Shown: positions 11,012 through 22,481, counted from the first letter of the stretch. The stretch is DNA of 64,000 bases from Raphanus sativus (GCF_000801105.2 NC_079514.1:2852001-2916000), one strand, 5' to 3'. Notes: generated from the letters alone by a model not told the origin. Numbers and translations: made by a program.

Positions 11012-14000
11012 TTGGGGAACCCCCGGACAGTTCGACGACTCAAAAAGATATCAAGGAAGTTTGACCCGGATATTATTTTTATTATGGAGTCGAAAAATCC
11101 CAACGACGTGGTGCTCAAGAAGCTGGAACACTTGCAGTACGACCATCACCATCTGGTTCCCCCAACGGGTCATGGGGCAGGGGGTCTAGGATTGTTTTGG
11201 AAGGAAGGTTTAAACCTTCAAATTGTTGAGTCAAACACCCATGTAATTGACACTTTAATTGAATTTGGAGGGAAAAAGTTCTATTCATCCTTTATTCATG
11301 GCAGCACGGATAGAAACCAAAGAAACATGCTCTGGGACCAGCTCGTCTCAAAATCCCTCATGCGAGAAGAAGCTTGGTTCATTACCGGAGACCTCAATGA
11401 TATTCTTTGCAGTGCGGAGAAGGAAGGTGGCCCTGATCGTCCTGAAGGATCTTTCTCCGACCTCCGTACTTTTTTCTCGGAAGGCGATCTATTTGATCTC
11501 CAACACTCTGGAGATCCACTATCTTGGAGAGGCAAAAGGGGGGATCACCTGGTTAGGTGCAGACTTGATAGAGCGGCCTCCAACACTTTGTGGGCCGAGA
11601 GTTTCCCTTCCGCTAGAAGTCAATACCTTGAGGTAGACCTGAGCTCCGACCATAAACCCCTGATCTCGTTTTTTGACAATGGAGCCAGGCGTCGTAGAGG
11701 ATTGTTTCGCTATGATCGCCGGCTCTGTAAAAACGAGGAAGCAAAAAAGGTCATCTCGGACGCATGGAGAGGGTCCGAAAATGCTTCAGTTAGCGACAAG
11801 TTATCCTCAACGCGTAGCGCTATCTCGGCTTGGAACAAGACTCAACAGCGGAATAGTCAGAGAATTATCGAACAGAGGAAAAGGGAGTTGGATACAGCAC
11901 TAGCGAGCCCAATAAATGATACTGTGTTGATTCAGGATATTGCATCAAAGCTGAACGAAGCTTACCTAGCTGAAGAGGAGTACTGGAGACAACGAAGCCG
12001 GTTGCTTTGGTTAAAGCTCGGGGATCGGAACACTGGTTACTTTCATGCCATTACAAAGTCCAGAAAACGGGTTAATGCTTTCTCAGTCATCGAGGGAGAA
12101 GATGGAGTAATGGTCCATAAGGAAGAGGAGATAGTGCGGGTGATTGATGCATATTTTGAAACTCTCTTCACTACGAGCCCAGGAGAAAGGCAAGAAACGG
12201 TCAGAGAAGCTCTCCGACCGATAGTGACAGATGAAGAGAACACTCGACTCACGGCAGTTCCGTCTGCAACTGAAGTTCGTGAAGCTGCCTTCTCCATCAA
12301 CGCGGATAAAGCGCCAGGCCCGGACGGTTTTTCTGCGGGCTTCTTTCATACTCACTGGGAAGACATCGGACCAGATATCATTACGGAGGTGCAAGGGTTC
12401 TTTAATGGCCAGCCACTACCTGACAGCATCAATGATACACATCTCCGCCTCATCCCCAAGATCACGAACCCGCAAAAGGTCTCTGACTATAGACCAATTG
12501 CCTTGTGTAACGTGTATTACAAGATTTACTCAAAGTTGATCACACGACGTCTTCAACCCATGATGGAAAAGCTCATCTCCGAGAACCAATCTGCTTTTGT
12601 GCCGGGCAGAGCAATAGGAGACAATGTCCTCATAACACACGAGGTACTGCATTACCTAAAGACTTCAAAGGCGGAGCAGCGATGTGCTATGGCGGTCAAG
12701 ACGGACATGAGCAAGGCTTATGATCGGCTCGAATGGATTTTATCGCGGCAGTTCTACTTCGGTTGGGGTTCCACCAAAAGATTGTTGATTGCATTATGCA
12801 GTGTATATCCACTGTTACATTCTCCTTCCTCATTAACGGCTTGCCTAGAGGGAAGGTAGTACCGAGTAGAGGTATCCGTCAAGGTGATCCTCTCTCTCCC
12901 TACATATTTATTATGTGTAGCGAGGTCCTCTCGGGATTATGTAATAGAGCACAAGAGAATGGCTCTCTCAAAGGGCTAAGGGTGGCACGGGCAAGCCCCC
13001 GTATAAACCACCTCCTCTTCGCGGATGATACCATGTTTTTCCTCGAGTCAAACAAGGAAAACTGTACTGCTCTCAAGGATATCCTTCAGAAATATGAGGG
13101 TGCCTCGGGTCAATCTATCAACAATGATAAATCGGCGATCACTTTTTCTAAAAAGTCTCCCGCAGCGCTCAAAGTCATGGTAAAAAATGAACTGCAGATT
13201 CAGAAGGAAGGGGGTTCGGGTAAATACTTGGGCTTACCGGAACAGTTTGGTCGACGAAAGCGGGATATCTTCGCGTCGACAGTAGACCGTATCAAACAGA
13301 AGGCTCGCGGATGGTCTAACAAGTTTCTCTCTTCTGCTGGGAAACTAGTTATGATCCAAAGCGTCCTCTCCGCGGTTCCATCTTACTCCATGTCCTACTT
13401 CGCCCTTCCGGTATCTCTTTGCAACCGCATTCAGTCTGCTGTTACCCGCTTCTGGTGGGACAGTAACGCAGATACAAAGAAGATGGCGTGGGTCTCCTGG
13501 GACTCAATGGCTAAATCGAAAGCTCTCGGAGGGCTAGGGGTGCGTGATTTCCAGACTTTTAATGTTGCTTTGCTCGCAAAGACTGGATGGAGATTATTGC
13601 AGAACCCGAACTGCCTTCTCAGCCGAGTGCTAATGGGAAAATACAGCCCTGATAACAACATCCTATTGGCATCTAAATCCTCCAACATGTCTCATGGATG
13701 GAGAAGTGTTTTATTGGGAAGAGACTTGCTGGCAAAGAACTTGGGTTGGCTTGTTGGGAATGGACAAAATATCCAGATGTGGCTCGACCCTTGGCTGAGT
13801 ACTTCCTGCCAAGAGAGACCGATGGGACCACCAAATGAGCATCTTCTACAACTCAGGGTCTCAGACTTGATGCTCCCTGAAACCTGCGAATGGGATGAGC
13901 AAAAACTCGACCTGTATGTACCTGATTTTGCGGAAAAAATCAAATTCATTAAGCCAAGCCAAACGGGGGCTCCGGACAAGATCATTTGGCTTGGGACAAA

Positions 14001-15018
14001 ATCAGGGGAATATACTACTAAGTCTGGGTATTATTCGGAAATTGATAGAGACGACATCAGAATCCATGGTCAGCAGGGTGGTTTTAATTGGAAAAGGAAC
14101 ATTTGGGAGTTGGACTGTGCCCCAAAGATAAAGACATTTGCTTGGAAACTGCTGAAGGGGGCGCTCCCAGTGGGAGAACGACTTGCTGCTAGACACATAC
14201 CGATAGACCCAAGTTGTAAAAGATGTGGAGCTTCTGAATCTATCACTCACCTCTTCTTCCACTGTGCTTATGCACGAAAGGCTTGGCGTCTTGCTCCTTT
14301 TGTGTCTGATGTGGAAATCAGTGGACTGATAGATTTAGCTGAAGAGTGGTCTGCTCTCTGCTCTAATCATTGCTTACCACCCGCGGGAGTTATTTCAAAA
14401 GCTTTGGCCCCTTGGATCCTTTGGAGTCTATGGAAGGCCCGGAATAAGTTTGTGTTTGAAGGCTTCTCTTGCTCCCCTGAAGAAACTCTGTCAACGGCGA
14501 TAGCTCTTGCTCGTGAATGGACATTGAAGAAGGAAAGCGAGGCAACTCGAAGACAACCACGAACCCAACCAATACAACAACAGATTCCTGGAGCCACTGT
14601 AATCCGATCGGATGCAGCTTGGTCTCCCCTGCGTACCGTGGCGGGATTAGGATGGGTGGTCTTCTCTACCTCTGCTATTCGCCCCCACCACAAAGGTATG
14701 GATCGTGTGGCTTCAGCACTCATGGCGGAAGGTCTAGCTATGTTGGAAGCTGTGCGCTTGGGGGTAAGGGAGAACATGAGGAGTGTAAACTTTGAGTCAG
14801 ATTCTTCTGAACTAATCAAGTCCCTTAACTCTGGAAATTGCCTACCGGAACTCTATGGAGTGGTAGCAGACATTTTATCCTTTGCTGCTGTTTTCGATTC
14901 TGTTTCTTTTTCTTGGATTTCTCGTGAGAGAAACACCCAAGCAGATGGCCTTGCTAAGTTTGCATTGAATGCTTGTGAGACTTTGATGGTTGACGGTGGC
15001 TTTATGGCCCCCAACTAA
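11012..15018 (+). pseudogene. LINE ORF2: endonuclease/reverse transcriptase, frameshifted
   Basis: Homology begins at about 10988 (WNCQGLGNPR), without an ATG at the usual place, just after the ORF1 stop. N-terminal AP-type endonuclease motifs are present: IMESK, GDLNDI and SSDHKPL. Reverse transcriptase follows: KTDMSKAYDRLEW, GIRQGDPLSPYIF and the catalytic FADD. Then come a zf-RVT segment (KIKTFAWKLL..CKRCG..H.FFHC) and a C-terminal RNase H with RSDAAW, ES-D and the late WISRERNTQADGLAKF. A one-base loss near 12733-12738, directly after DRLEW, moves the frame: the upstream frame terminates at 12859 and the downstream frame runs to 15018. Both halves are otherwise open, so this is a single recent lesion or a sequencing error. 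Confidence 0.88.
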
Positions 15019-15065
15019 CGGTGGGTTTTTAAATTAATGCAGTTTGAGTTTCAAAAAAAAAAAAA

Positions 15066-15081
15066 GGGGTTAATGATGAAT
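15066..15081 (+). repeat. LINE target-site duplication, 3' copy
   Basis: An exact repeat of 8393-8408, immediately after the LINE A-tail. Confidence 0.9.
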
Positions 15082-15184
15082 TTGAACGATCAAATAAAAA
15101 TATAAAAAGTTATAAAAAAAATTAATATCCCTAAGGTTACTGAAGCCATGTTTATTGGAAGTTTTTAGGATAGAGTTCTAAACA

Positions 15185-15260
15185 TAATATAAGAATCAGT
15201 TCTAAATATCTTATTTAAATTACAATTCTTATATTACCCTAAAAACTGATTCTTATATTA
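15185..15260. repeat. Perfect 17-bp inverted repeat (hairpin)
   Basis: TAATATAAGAATCAGTT at 15185-15201 is the exact reverse complement of 15244-15260, with a 42-bp loop. It lies in the proximal promoter of the truncated third H+-ATPase and is absent from the corresponding promoters of copies A and B. It is probably the core of a small foldback or MITE insertion. Confidence 0.5.
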
Positions 15261-16216
15261 CGGTAAATGATTCACAATGACCTAAGGGCAAATTTTTTAC
15301 TGGGGCCCACAATAACTAAACGGAGGAGAAATTCTTAGTTTTTCATGGTATAAAAAGAGGACTCGTATCGACTCTTTAACACACGGCCTGCTTCTCCTAA
15401 TACCTTCTTATTACTTCCCTGTCCTTATTTTAAGTGAAGGAAGGGAGAGATGCGATCCAAGATATCAAGAACGAGACTATCGATCTGGTATCCCCACAAA
15501 CTGTTTTGTGATTTTGCTTCAATGTAAATAAATCTGCACAAGAAGTTCGGTTCATTTATATCTCATATACCTTTCCGTGGTACGTTCAATTTTTTTACCG
15601 CCAAATCTGTAACGAGTCTAACGACTACGTGAGATATTTAAAAATAGTTCCGACCAATTTATCTATTTATATATAATACACTTTTTTCTCTCCTTACGCC
15701 ACATCAGATGACACGCTGGAAACTCATGCTCTCTGCGTTCGCCACGTCGGATTAATGAAGTGGAGTTTGTCTTCTTCGTGGGCTCGCGTGTTGGGCTTCA
15801 TCTGTATACTGCTGTGTGTTTTGTCTGAAACGCAGCGTTTCTTATTTTGTCGTTTCATCAATCTCCTTTCTCCGCCGACCACCTTAGACGATTATAGGGT
15901 TTCCATTGATTCATTCGTCTTCTTCCTCCTGATCCAGCAATCGATCAGTTACGGATTCATTACTATTGACCTCAGTCCTTCACCGTCTTCTCATGCTTCA
16001 CTCCTTCGTCCTCTTCGCTCCGACGATCTACATTCCGTAACGATGGACGTTTCATCACCATTAACATCGTTCTTTAATCCATGGACTCATACCAACCACA
16101 ATCGATCAATGAATGCTTCTTATTTGGATCTTCACCTATAAAAAGGGCAGACTTCACCTTTCAGAAATCATCCTCTCGATTAATAATATCATAAGAAACT
16201 CATCTTCTTCGATTTA

Positions 16217-16364
16217 ATGTCTCAGTCATCCATCATGCTCTCTGATTTGAAGGATGGCCGTGTTCTTCCACTATGTAGGTGCGATTGCTGAGGTTCTCGG
16301 GATCGTGAAACTGAGAAGAGGTGGCGATCTGATGGGCCAAGACATACTCCTCCTCGACGCTAAG
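16217..16364 (+). pseudogene. Degraded RPA1-like OB-fold fragment in Helitron 1
   Basis: The ATG-initiated stretch reads MSQSSIMLSDLKDGR, is shifted, and then in other frames reads VRLLRF and LRRGGDLMGQDILLLDAK. This resembles the N-terminal OB-fold (DUF223, replication protein A 70-kDa-like) encoded by many plant Helitrons. At least two frame disruptions and a stop occur within 150 bp, so it is not functional. The plus-strand ORF at 15755-16141 just upstream (128 aa, hydrophobic start) may be leader sequence of the same captured gene; I do not recognise it. Confidence 0.5.
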
Positions 16365-18799
16365 GTTGTTCTGTTCTCTAAGCTCTTTATCATCGTCTGT
16401 TTTGGAGAGATCACGACGTTGATACTCTGAGTTATCAAGCTTATGTTTTCAACAATTAAGTAACTGTTACTAATGTTGTCATTGAATCAAAGCAGTCCAG
16501 TATCCATCTTCCCCTGCCTTTGTTAATTACCCATTCCATTTAGTGTATATATGAACTTGAATCGAGACCTCCTCATAACTCAGTGTTTATTTATGTGAGA
16601 TTATTTAGATATCGATTTTGTTGGTTGATTCTGTTTCAGTTTGTTGTTTTATTGATTAACAAAATTTTAGTTTGAAATCTTTTTTTACGTGGTAGATAGA
16701 TTCTGATTGTTTGTTGATATTATTTCAGTTTATTCGTGTATTGATTATCAACATCAAGGAGCTTTCTCCTGCTGCTTTGGATATGACCATGGTTTTAGAC
16801 AGTAGACAAAACTCTAATGAAGGTGAGTCCCAGGGAACACTATCAGGAAGTGATCCAAAACTTTCACAAACAAGAAGGGAAGACTTGCCATTTGCACCTA
16901 AAGCACAGAGCTTGCAGATACTGGGTCATGCCCTAGGATATTACTGTTACATGAAAACACAATAGCAGAGCCCTTGCATCAGATGATAGCATCTTCAGAG
17001 GAGACTTTGATTAGAAAGTGGCATCGAACCAGAAGTGAAAGCTATAGTACAACGATAAGGCAAAGCTTAGTGTTTCTTCTCCTGCATTCTTCATCTGTGT
17101 GCATCATAAACTATGTTTACACGAGCAATAATGTCAACAACAGTGGTGAACAATGTGCCATCGGTACACTACCAACTAAACTGAATAAAGTAAACGATAC
17201 ATTACATATCTTTTTTTACAGTCTTTTTTTTTTACACACAATTCTTTCAACACAGTTTGATATGATTTTGAATATGGTTTCTACTACAAAAGAGAATTTA
17301 TGTTGGGAGCTTGCGTGAAGGAAGTGTTGTTGTTTACCACGATGCATCATTCGTTAAGGTTAGTCACATTAACAGTCACGTACAAATCTTATTTTTGGTT
17401 GATTTATAAGAATCTTCACTTTCCTTATAAGATGATTTTGTTTTGTATAAGCAGCTGTGGTTTTAAAACACCACGACAAAAAGCAGAAGAAAGTTTTTGG
17501 TTAAACAACTGGCAAAAAATGTTTGTATGTAATTATTTTCTTTTGAATTCATTTTTCTCCTTTTTCCTGTTTTCATTACGTTTTACTTTTTAATTGTACC
17601 ATGATTGAAAGAAATATGAAAACAAATTAATAAAGTATTTAAATTTATTTATTTACAGAGATAAATTTAATATTAATTATCTATAAACAATAACTTAAAT
17701 TTAAATTTAAAATATAAATATAAATGATACAATTATTAGGCTCACTTTTAAATTAATTTAATTAGACATTTAAATTCATTTATCATAAATTATATAAAAA
17801 AACTAAAACACATTCTCTTAACTGATTATAATAATAATATCATTTTTAAAAAATATAAATAGTAACATTGTAATTTATATACATTAACATCATATATGAT
17901 AATTGATGTTAATATTTGGTATTTTCACATCAGTTTTTAATAGAATGATGTGAATTGTAAAATTAAATAATGTAAAAATATCATACATTGTTTATAATAA
18001 ATGCAAAATTTTAAAATAAAATGTGTTAAATAACAATTATTTTGTAATGGGTAAAATAATATTCTCACTATGAAGAATAAATAATTAAAAGAATCGCTTA
18101 TTATAACAAGGCCAATTTTCTCAAATAGGTTTATTTTAATTTTTTTTCATAAAAAGAGACCCCAAAAAGAAAATGAAAAAATAAATTTATTAAAAATGCA
18201 CAAAAAATTATACCCTATATTAATAAATACCAATAACTAAATAAATATTTTATTTTTTGAATTATATGTTTCAAATTCGAACTTTTTATATAAAAAAAAA
18301 TCCGATCTTTTTAATTGTTTTTAGTTTTTTTTTTTGAAATTCGAATTTTTGAAAATATATATTTTTTTTTATAATTTCAAACCTCAGACCTCACTGATAA
18401 ATTTTAATTCTAGACTTTACTCCTTGACTCCGATAACTCTAGATCTAGATTAGTTAACTCTTGAAATATAAATATATTTACTTATTTATTTATCTGTTTA
18501 ATAAAATATTTTGGTCACTTCTGTTCTTACAGGCTAAATTTGTGACAAAATAAATTAGAGCTGTCATAAAGTATTTATTTTTATAACAATTACAAAAAAT
18601 ACATTAATTATATGTCTTCTCTTCTGTAGTGAGTAATCGTAACAGGTAGACAATTGTGATTTCTTTCTATTAATCGCATGAATATAACACTACAGATATA
18701 AAATAATTAAAATTTGATGTGTAAGTAAAAAAGTTTCAAAATAAAATTATTACAAAATGCATCTATAATAATTCAAATCTTAATTTACGAAATAAACAT

Positions 18800-18816
18800 C
18801 CCGCCCGTAGGGCGGG
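18800..18816 (+). repeat. Helitron 1 terminal hairpin
   Basis: 7-bp perfect GC stem (CCCGCCC/GGGCGGG) with a GTA loop, 10 bp before the CTAG terminus. The same stem-loop, with one G-T pair, occurs at 23218-23234 in Helitron 2, so the two elements share a family of ends. Confidence 0.85.
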
Positions 18817-19454
18817 CCGACCCTAGTTGTTCTTAAGACAAAAGGTTTCTCTTTCTAAACATCCTCTTGTGTATGTGAGTCAAAATTACTTCAAATTCTT
18901 TATCTCATCCAAAATTTCTCTGATTATTTTGTTGCAGGAGAAATGTCCAATAGAGGAAGTTTTCCAGCAGCTAAAATATACGAGGGAAGGTTTGACGACT
19001 CAGGAAGGAGAAGCCAGGGTTCAGATCTTTCTAAAAATCCTGTTGTGTATGTGGGCCTCCAAATGTCAGGGCCGGGTCTGCATGCAGCCATTCATTTTGT
19101 AGAGTCCAACCTGCAAACATCAGCATGTTTCACTATTCTTATTTTACTTTTGAGAATCAAACCACTATTCTTAATTTTAGTGTCAAGAGAAAATCTAAAC
19201 ATTTTATATAACTAGTTTTGACACTATAACGTATCATCTGCAACTAGCGATGTTAACTTAGGGTAAAATAATCCAATCCAGTCTACTCCACAAATAATTC
19301 AACCCAATTTATATCCAACCCGTGAAAATCCAAAAATATCAAGGTTAAAATAGAAAATAATTTAGTAGGGTATATGTTTATTCATGGGTATCCAAATTAC
19401 TAGTTTATTTGTTCTAAAAAATCATGTAAAACATTAATATCATTAATGTGAGCT

Positions 19455-20005
19455 ATTATGCAGTTCCATAGGAAAACTTATTTTAGTGGAAAAAACTTAT
19501 TTACAGTAAAAAATCATTTTTGCCGTTTTTATGGAAAAGTTCGTTTTTGCGGGATGAATTATTTTTCGGTTTCGGTGAAAAAACTCATTTTTACGGTTTT
19601 GGTGGGAAAAATCGTTTTACTGTTTTGGCGGAAAAAATCATTTTCGATTTTGGCTGGATTTTTTTTTCCGATTTTGGTGGAAAAACTCGGTTTTTCAATT
19701 TTGGTGGGAAAACCATTTTTTGAGTTTAGGCGGAAAACTTGATTTTTCGATTTTGACAGAGAAACTCAATTTTCTGATTTGGCAGAAAAATCGTTTTTCG
19801 ATTTTGGCGAGAAAATTCGTTTTCGGTTTTGGCGGAAAAAATCATTTTTCGGTTTTTGCCAGGAAAACTCAGGTTTTGCAGTTTTAGGGGAAAACACAAT
19901 TTTCTGATTTGTCGGGAAAAATCGTTTTTCCAAATTTTGTGGGAAAACTTAGTTTTTTTTTATTTTGGCAAGAAAACTCGTTTTTCAATTTTGGCAAAAA
20001 TTCTT
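19455..20005. repeat. Degenerate minisatellite, about 25-35-bp period
   Basis: About 550 bp built from diverged units resembling TTTTGGCGGAAAAATCGTTTTTCGA. The GG(C/T)GG(G/A)AAAA...CGTTTTT pattern recurs roughly 15-18 times with spacing near 30 bp. The flanks (19255-19400 and 20100-20190) contain matching A+T-rich segments with ATGGGTA-like words, so the array may be the inside of a larger element. Hydrophobic Phe-rich readings of this tract are products of the repeat, not genes. Confidence 0.65.
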
Positions 20006-20240
20006 TTATTATTTGATTAAAATGTTAATATAATAATATAATTGAAAACTCATGAATAACCATTATCCTTTTATATTCATAAATATAGGTTTTAAAATTT
20101 CTACTTGTGGTTGATCCAATTAATTTTATATGGGTAAAAATCGAATCCACTATTAATGGGTTTGGGTAAACCCATGTGCAATCACCCATGTTAGCAACAA
20201 TGAGAGCAAAATGTCCAACATGTGAAAACATAAAATTAAA

Positions 20241-20990
20241 TAAGAGTACTATAGTTGAAAAAGAGTATTGTACTCTCCTATTTATTTTTGTCATCCGATA
20301 GATTATATTATAACGGTAAAATATAGTTGAATACACATAAACCGACAAGAAACACTTTTCTTCCGTAGCCGGAAGCCGGCAACGATCAAAATCTTTCCAG
20401 AACCATATAAGAAAAACAACTAGATAACTAAAAAAAGAAAATGACAAGGAAATCTCAATCAAAAACCAAAAACCGGGACAAAGGTGAGAGAGCCATCGAG
20501 ATAATTGGAATCCAAGGTGCAGAGCACATCGGTCTCCAAAAAAGGATAGAAACAGGTCAAAGGAACTTCATAGAAGCGGGTAGAGCACCTGAAGTAGACT
20601 CCTATCTAAAGAGCCAGAACACAAAGATAGAGGATCCTCAAAGTTCGCACAGCAACAAGCCGGTACTTACATCAGTCCATCCATATCGTAAAACAAGTGA
20701 GCCCAGATAGATTTTCAAGAGAGACCGAATGAAAACTCTAAACACACACCAAAATCGAAACCGCTCCACAGAACCTTACACACGAACAAGGCTTACGAGA
20801 GCTCCTATAAGTCATCCAAGAAACACGAAGAAGTGCTGCGACCGGAAGAAAATGCCAAAAAAATCTGAGATGTCTAGCTTGAGAGATTGTCAGACCAAAC
20901 CCAAACAATGAAAAACCCACATCTGAACCATCAAAGTTCTGTTTGGTTTGGGCTGCCGGTATTTTGACCTTATCTAGTATAGTACTCTTA
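20241..20990. repeat. Possible terminal-inverted-repeat element
   Basis: TAAGAGTACTATA at 20241-20253 is the exact reverse complement of 20978-20990, enclosing about 725 bp of less AT-rich, non-coding-looking sequence (20340-20940). No clear target duplication and no transposase are visible. The 13-bp match could be chance. Confidence 0.3.
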
Positions 20991-21751
20991 ATACTCCAAC
21001 TTTAAAACTAAATAAATATATATTGTAGTCTGAACTATTAAAAATTCTCCAAAAAAAAATTTCTGAAAAATTTCTATTAAACTACATGAGAAAAAAAACA
21101 AGTCCAAGGACTTTGGTGTTTTTAAAGCATTAAAAAGTGCAAAGGAAACGTAATTTGATGCAGTGACTTTTTTTTTAACTTTTTTTTTCTGATGCAGTGA
21201 CTTTCAATCGAAGGAATGTCCTAATGAGTAAATGCTCATGTCACTTGACCAATGCGGTTTCAGAAAATAAATGTTGATCAAATAGATTTGTTGCATTGAA
21301 AAGTGTAACTCTCTTTTTTTTATCCTGAGCAAAGATATCTATTACTATAAAACATGGTTCTTTCTCTCCTGCTGACACGTAGGATGCCAGCGCATAAATT
21401 CGATACTTGACGAGTCGACACGTGTCCAGCAAAGTAAAACACACCGTTTCATTTACTCTTCTTATGATGGGCTTCTTTCGCGTATTGTAAGATTGGAAGA
21501 TTCGTCCAGCCCACTGAATGTATGTCGTCTCTAAACCTAAAACGGCTGAAGATAAGAAGCAAAGTTCGTCTCACTTCGTAAGGCAGCTATGCGGTGATCT
21601 TTGAGCTTCTTCCCACGTTCTGAAACAGTCGGATTTATGACTTTGCCTTTAATCCCGTCGGTTCACTCTCCCATGATGTGTCTTCAAAGAGTTGGTTAGA
21701 TGTAAGAGGCGGTGTGAGTTTGATATAAATATATGTGAGATTCCTCTCCTT

Positions 21752-22481
21752 AATTGTGTGGAAGAAAGCATTGGTTCGTTTTCCTACAGAGCCACCGTAG
21801 AAGCGGGTGTATGATCCACCACAAGGTCAATGCGTAAAGCTCAGGTCTGAAGAGGAAGCTGTTAGAGAGAAAGGCGACAAGTCTTGGTTAAGACCAGGGG
21901 ACTACCATCAGATCCACTCTCCGGCTGACTGGAATTCATTGGTTCGCCGACACTTTGCAGGTTTGGTTACTCTCTAAGCTCTCATTTAAGTAGACAACCT
22001 ATGTGTGAATGCATCTTTGTAACTATTGGTATCTCTCTAATTTCTATAAACAAGCAAGTTTACAGGCCGGTTGTTTCCTGTGAATGAGCGTGCTATGAGA
22101 ACTATAAAAAAATCTCTTTATTAAAAATGAAAGTGTAATCATTTTTTTTGTTTCATTGTAAACGTACCAAATATGTGTAACCTTTTCTTTTCATCTCCAG
22201 ACACTGATCATCAGCTGTTAATCTGATTGAGAACAGGTCGTGCTTGAAGGGATATGGAAACAAGGTTTTATGGCACTTGCTGCTGTCGGTGCTACCAGCA
22301 TTGGATCCATTGAAGTAAAAGTCTGATGAATAAATTGAAACCTTAAGTCTCTAAGCCAACGACATTGCTGACGTTTGTTATAACAGCTTTTCATCGAACC
22401 TGAACTAAGAACAAACAAGCCAAAGAAGAAGCTGTTTCATGCAGCCTCTTCAATTGTGTGGAAGAAAGCATTGGTTCGTTT
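21752..22481 (+). repeat. 30-bp direct repeats bracketing the captured segment
   Basis: The 30-bp sequence starting AATTGTGTGGAAGAAAGCAT and ending GGTTCGTTT occurs at 21752-21781 and again at 22452-22481, apparently without mismatch. The two copies flank exactly the stretch containing the decarboxylase exons. This looks like a junction duplication formed when the host DNA was acquired, or a repeat made during repair. Confidence 0.8.
21880..22450 (+). pseudogene. Captured phosphatidylserine decarboxylase (PSD1-type) exons
   Basis: Four exon remnants with splice signals between them: (1) to 21960, reading LRPGDYHQIHSPADWN and then LVRRHFA, followed by GT; (2) 22066-22110 after TTACAG, reading GRLFPVNERAMRTI; (3) 22237-22314 after AACAG, reading VVLEGIWKQGFMALAAVGAT and then SIGSIE, followed by GTAAA; (4) 22387-22450 after AACAG, reading LFIEPELRTNKPKKKLFHAA. 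These are conserved blocks of mitochondrial phosphatidylserine decarboxylase just before its LGST-type processing site, which is not present. Retained introns show capture from genomic DNA, not cDNA. About 90 bp upstream (SEEEAVREKGDKSW) is in frame but unrecognised. It is not a functional enzyme. Confidence 0.75.

Larger units (their letters stand above)
8409..15065 (+). mobile_element. L1-type LINE, near full length
   Basis: A 6.66-kb non-LTR retrotransposon bounded by a perfect 16-bp target-site duplication. It has a 5' UTR of about 585 bp, ORF1 (8994-10985), ORF2 (about 10988-15018), a short 3' UTR and an A-tail at about 15053-15065. The layout (DUF4283 and zinc-knuckle ORF1; AP endonuclease, reverse transcriptase, zf-RVT and RNase H in ORF2) is that of plant L1-clade LINEs. 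The perfect TSD and open ORF1 point to a recent insertion, but ORF2 carries a frameshift. It sits inside the upstream sequence of the truncated third H+-ATPase. Confidence 0.92.
15662..18826 (+). mobile_element. Helitron 1 (non-autonomous, 3.2 kb)
   Basis: Starts with 5'-TC (TCTATTTATATATAATAC), ends with CTAG, and has a 17-nt GC hairpin (CCCGCCCGTAGGGCGGG, 18800-18816) 10 bp before the end. These are the classical Helitron termini, with A on the left and T on the right and no target duplication. The site is proven internally: copy A's intron 1 reads continuously AGTTCCGACCAAGTTC...TTTAAGACAAA, whereas here AGTTCCGACCAATTTA lies left of the element and TTGTTCTTAAGACAAA right of it. No Rep/helicase ORF is present. 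The interior holds a degraded replication-protein-A-like piece and a long AT-rich section (about 17.6-18.6 kb). Confidence 0.88.
15290..19030 (+). pseudogene. Truncated third AHA2-type H+-ATPase (promoter, exon 1, part of exon 2)
   Basis: 15300-15450 matches the copy B promoter and leader (CCCACAATAAC, TATAAAAAGAGGACTCGTATCGACTCT, GGAAGGGAGAGATG). Exon 1 remains at 15450-15487, but a 4-nt loss after the ATG destroys the frame; the 3' part (ATATCAAGAACGAGACTATC) and the GT donor survive. Intron 1 begins like that of copy B and is broken at 15661 by a Helitron. It resumes at 18827, and exon 2 follows a TTGCAG acceptor at 18938-19030, reading [20 protein letters not shown] and onward. Homology stops abruptly after VQIF at 19030, so the remaining nine exons are missing. 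It is in the same orientation as copy B and cannot encode a pump. Confidence 0.85.

Noticed and set aside
15755..16141. Independent 128-aa gene
   Set aside because: It lies inside Helitron 1 just before a degraded RPA-like fragment and has no recognisable domain. Treated as element interior.
19458..20020. Phe-rich hydrophobic ORFs
   Set aside because: They are translations of the minisatellite in several frames, without promoter, start context or family.
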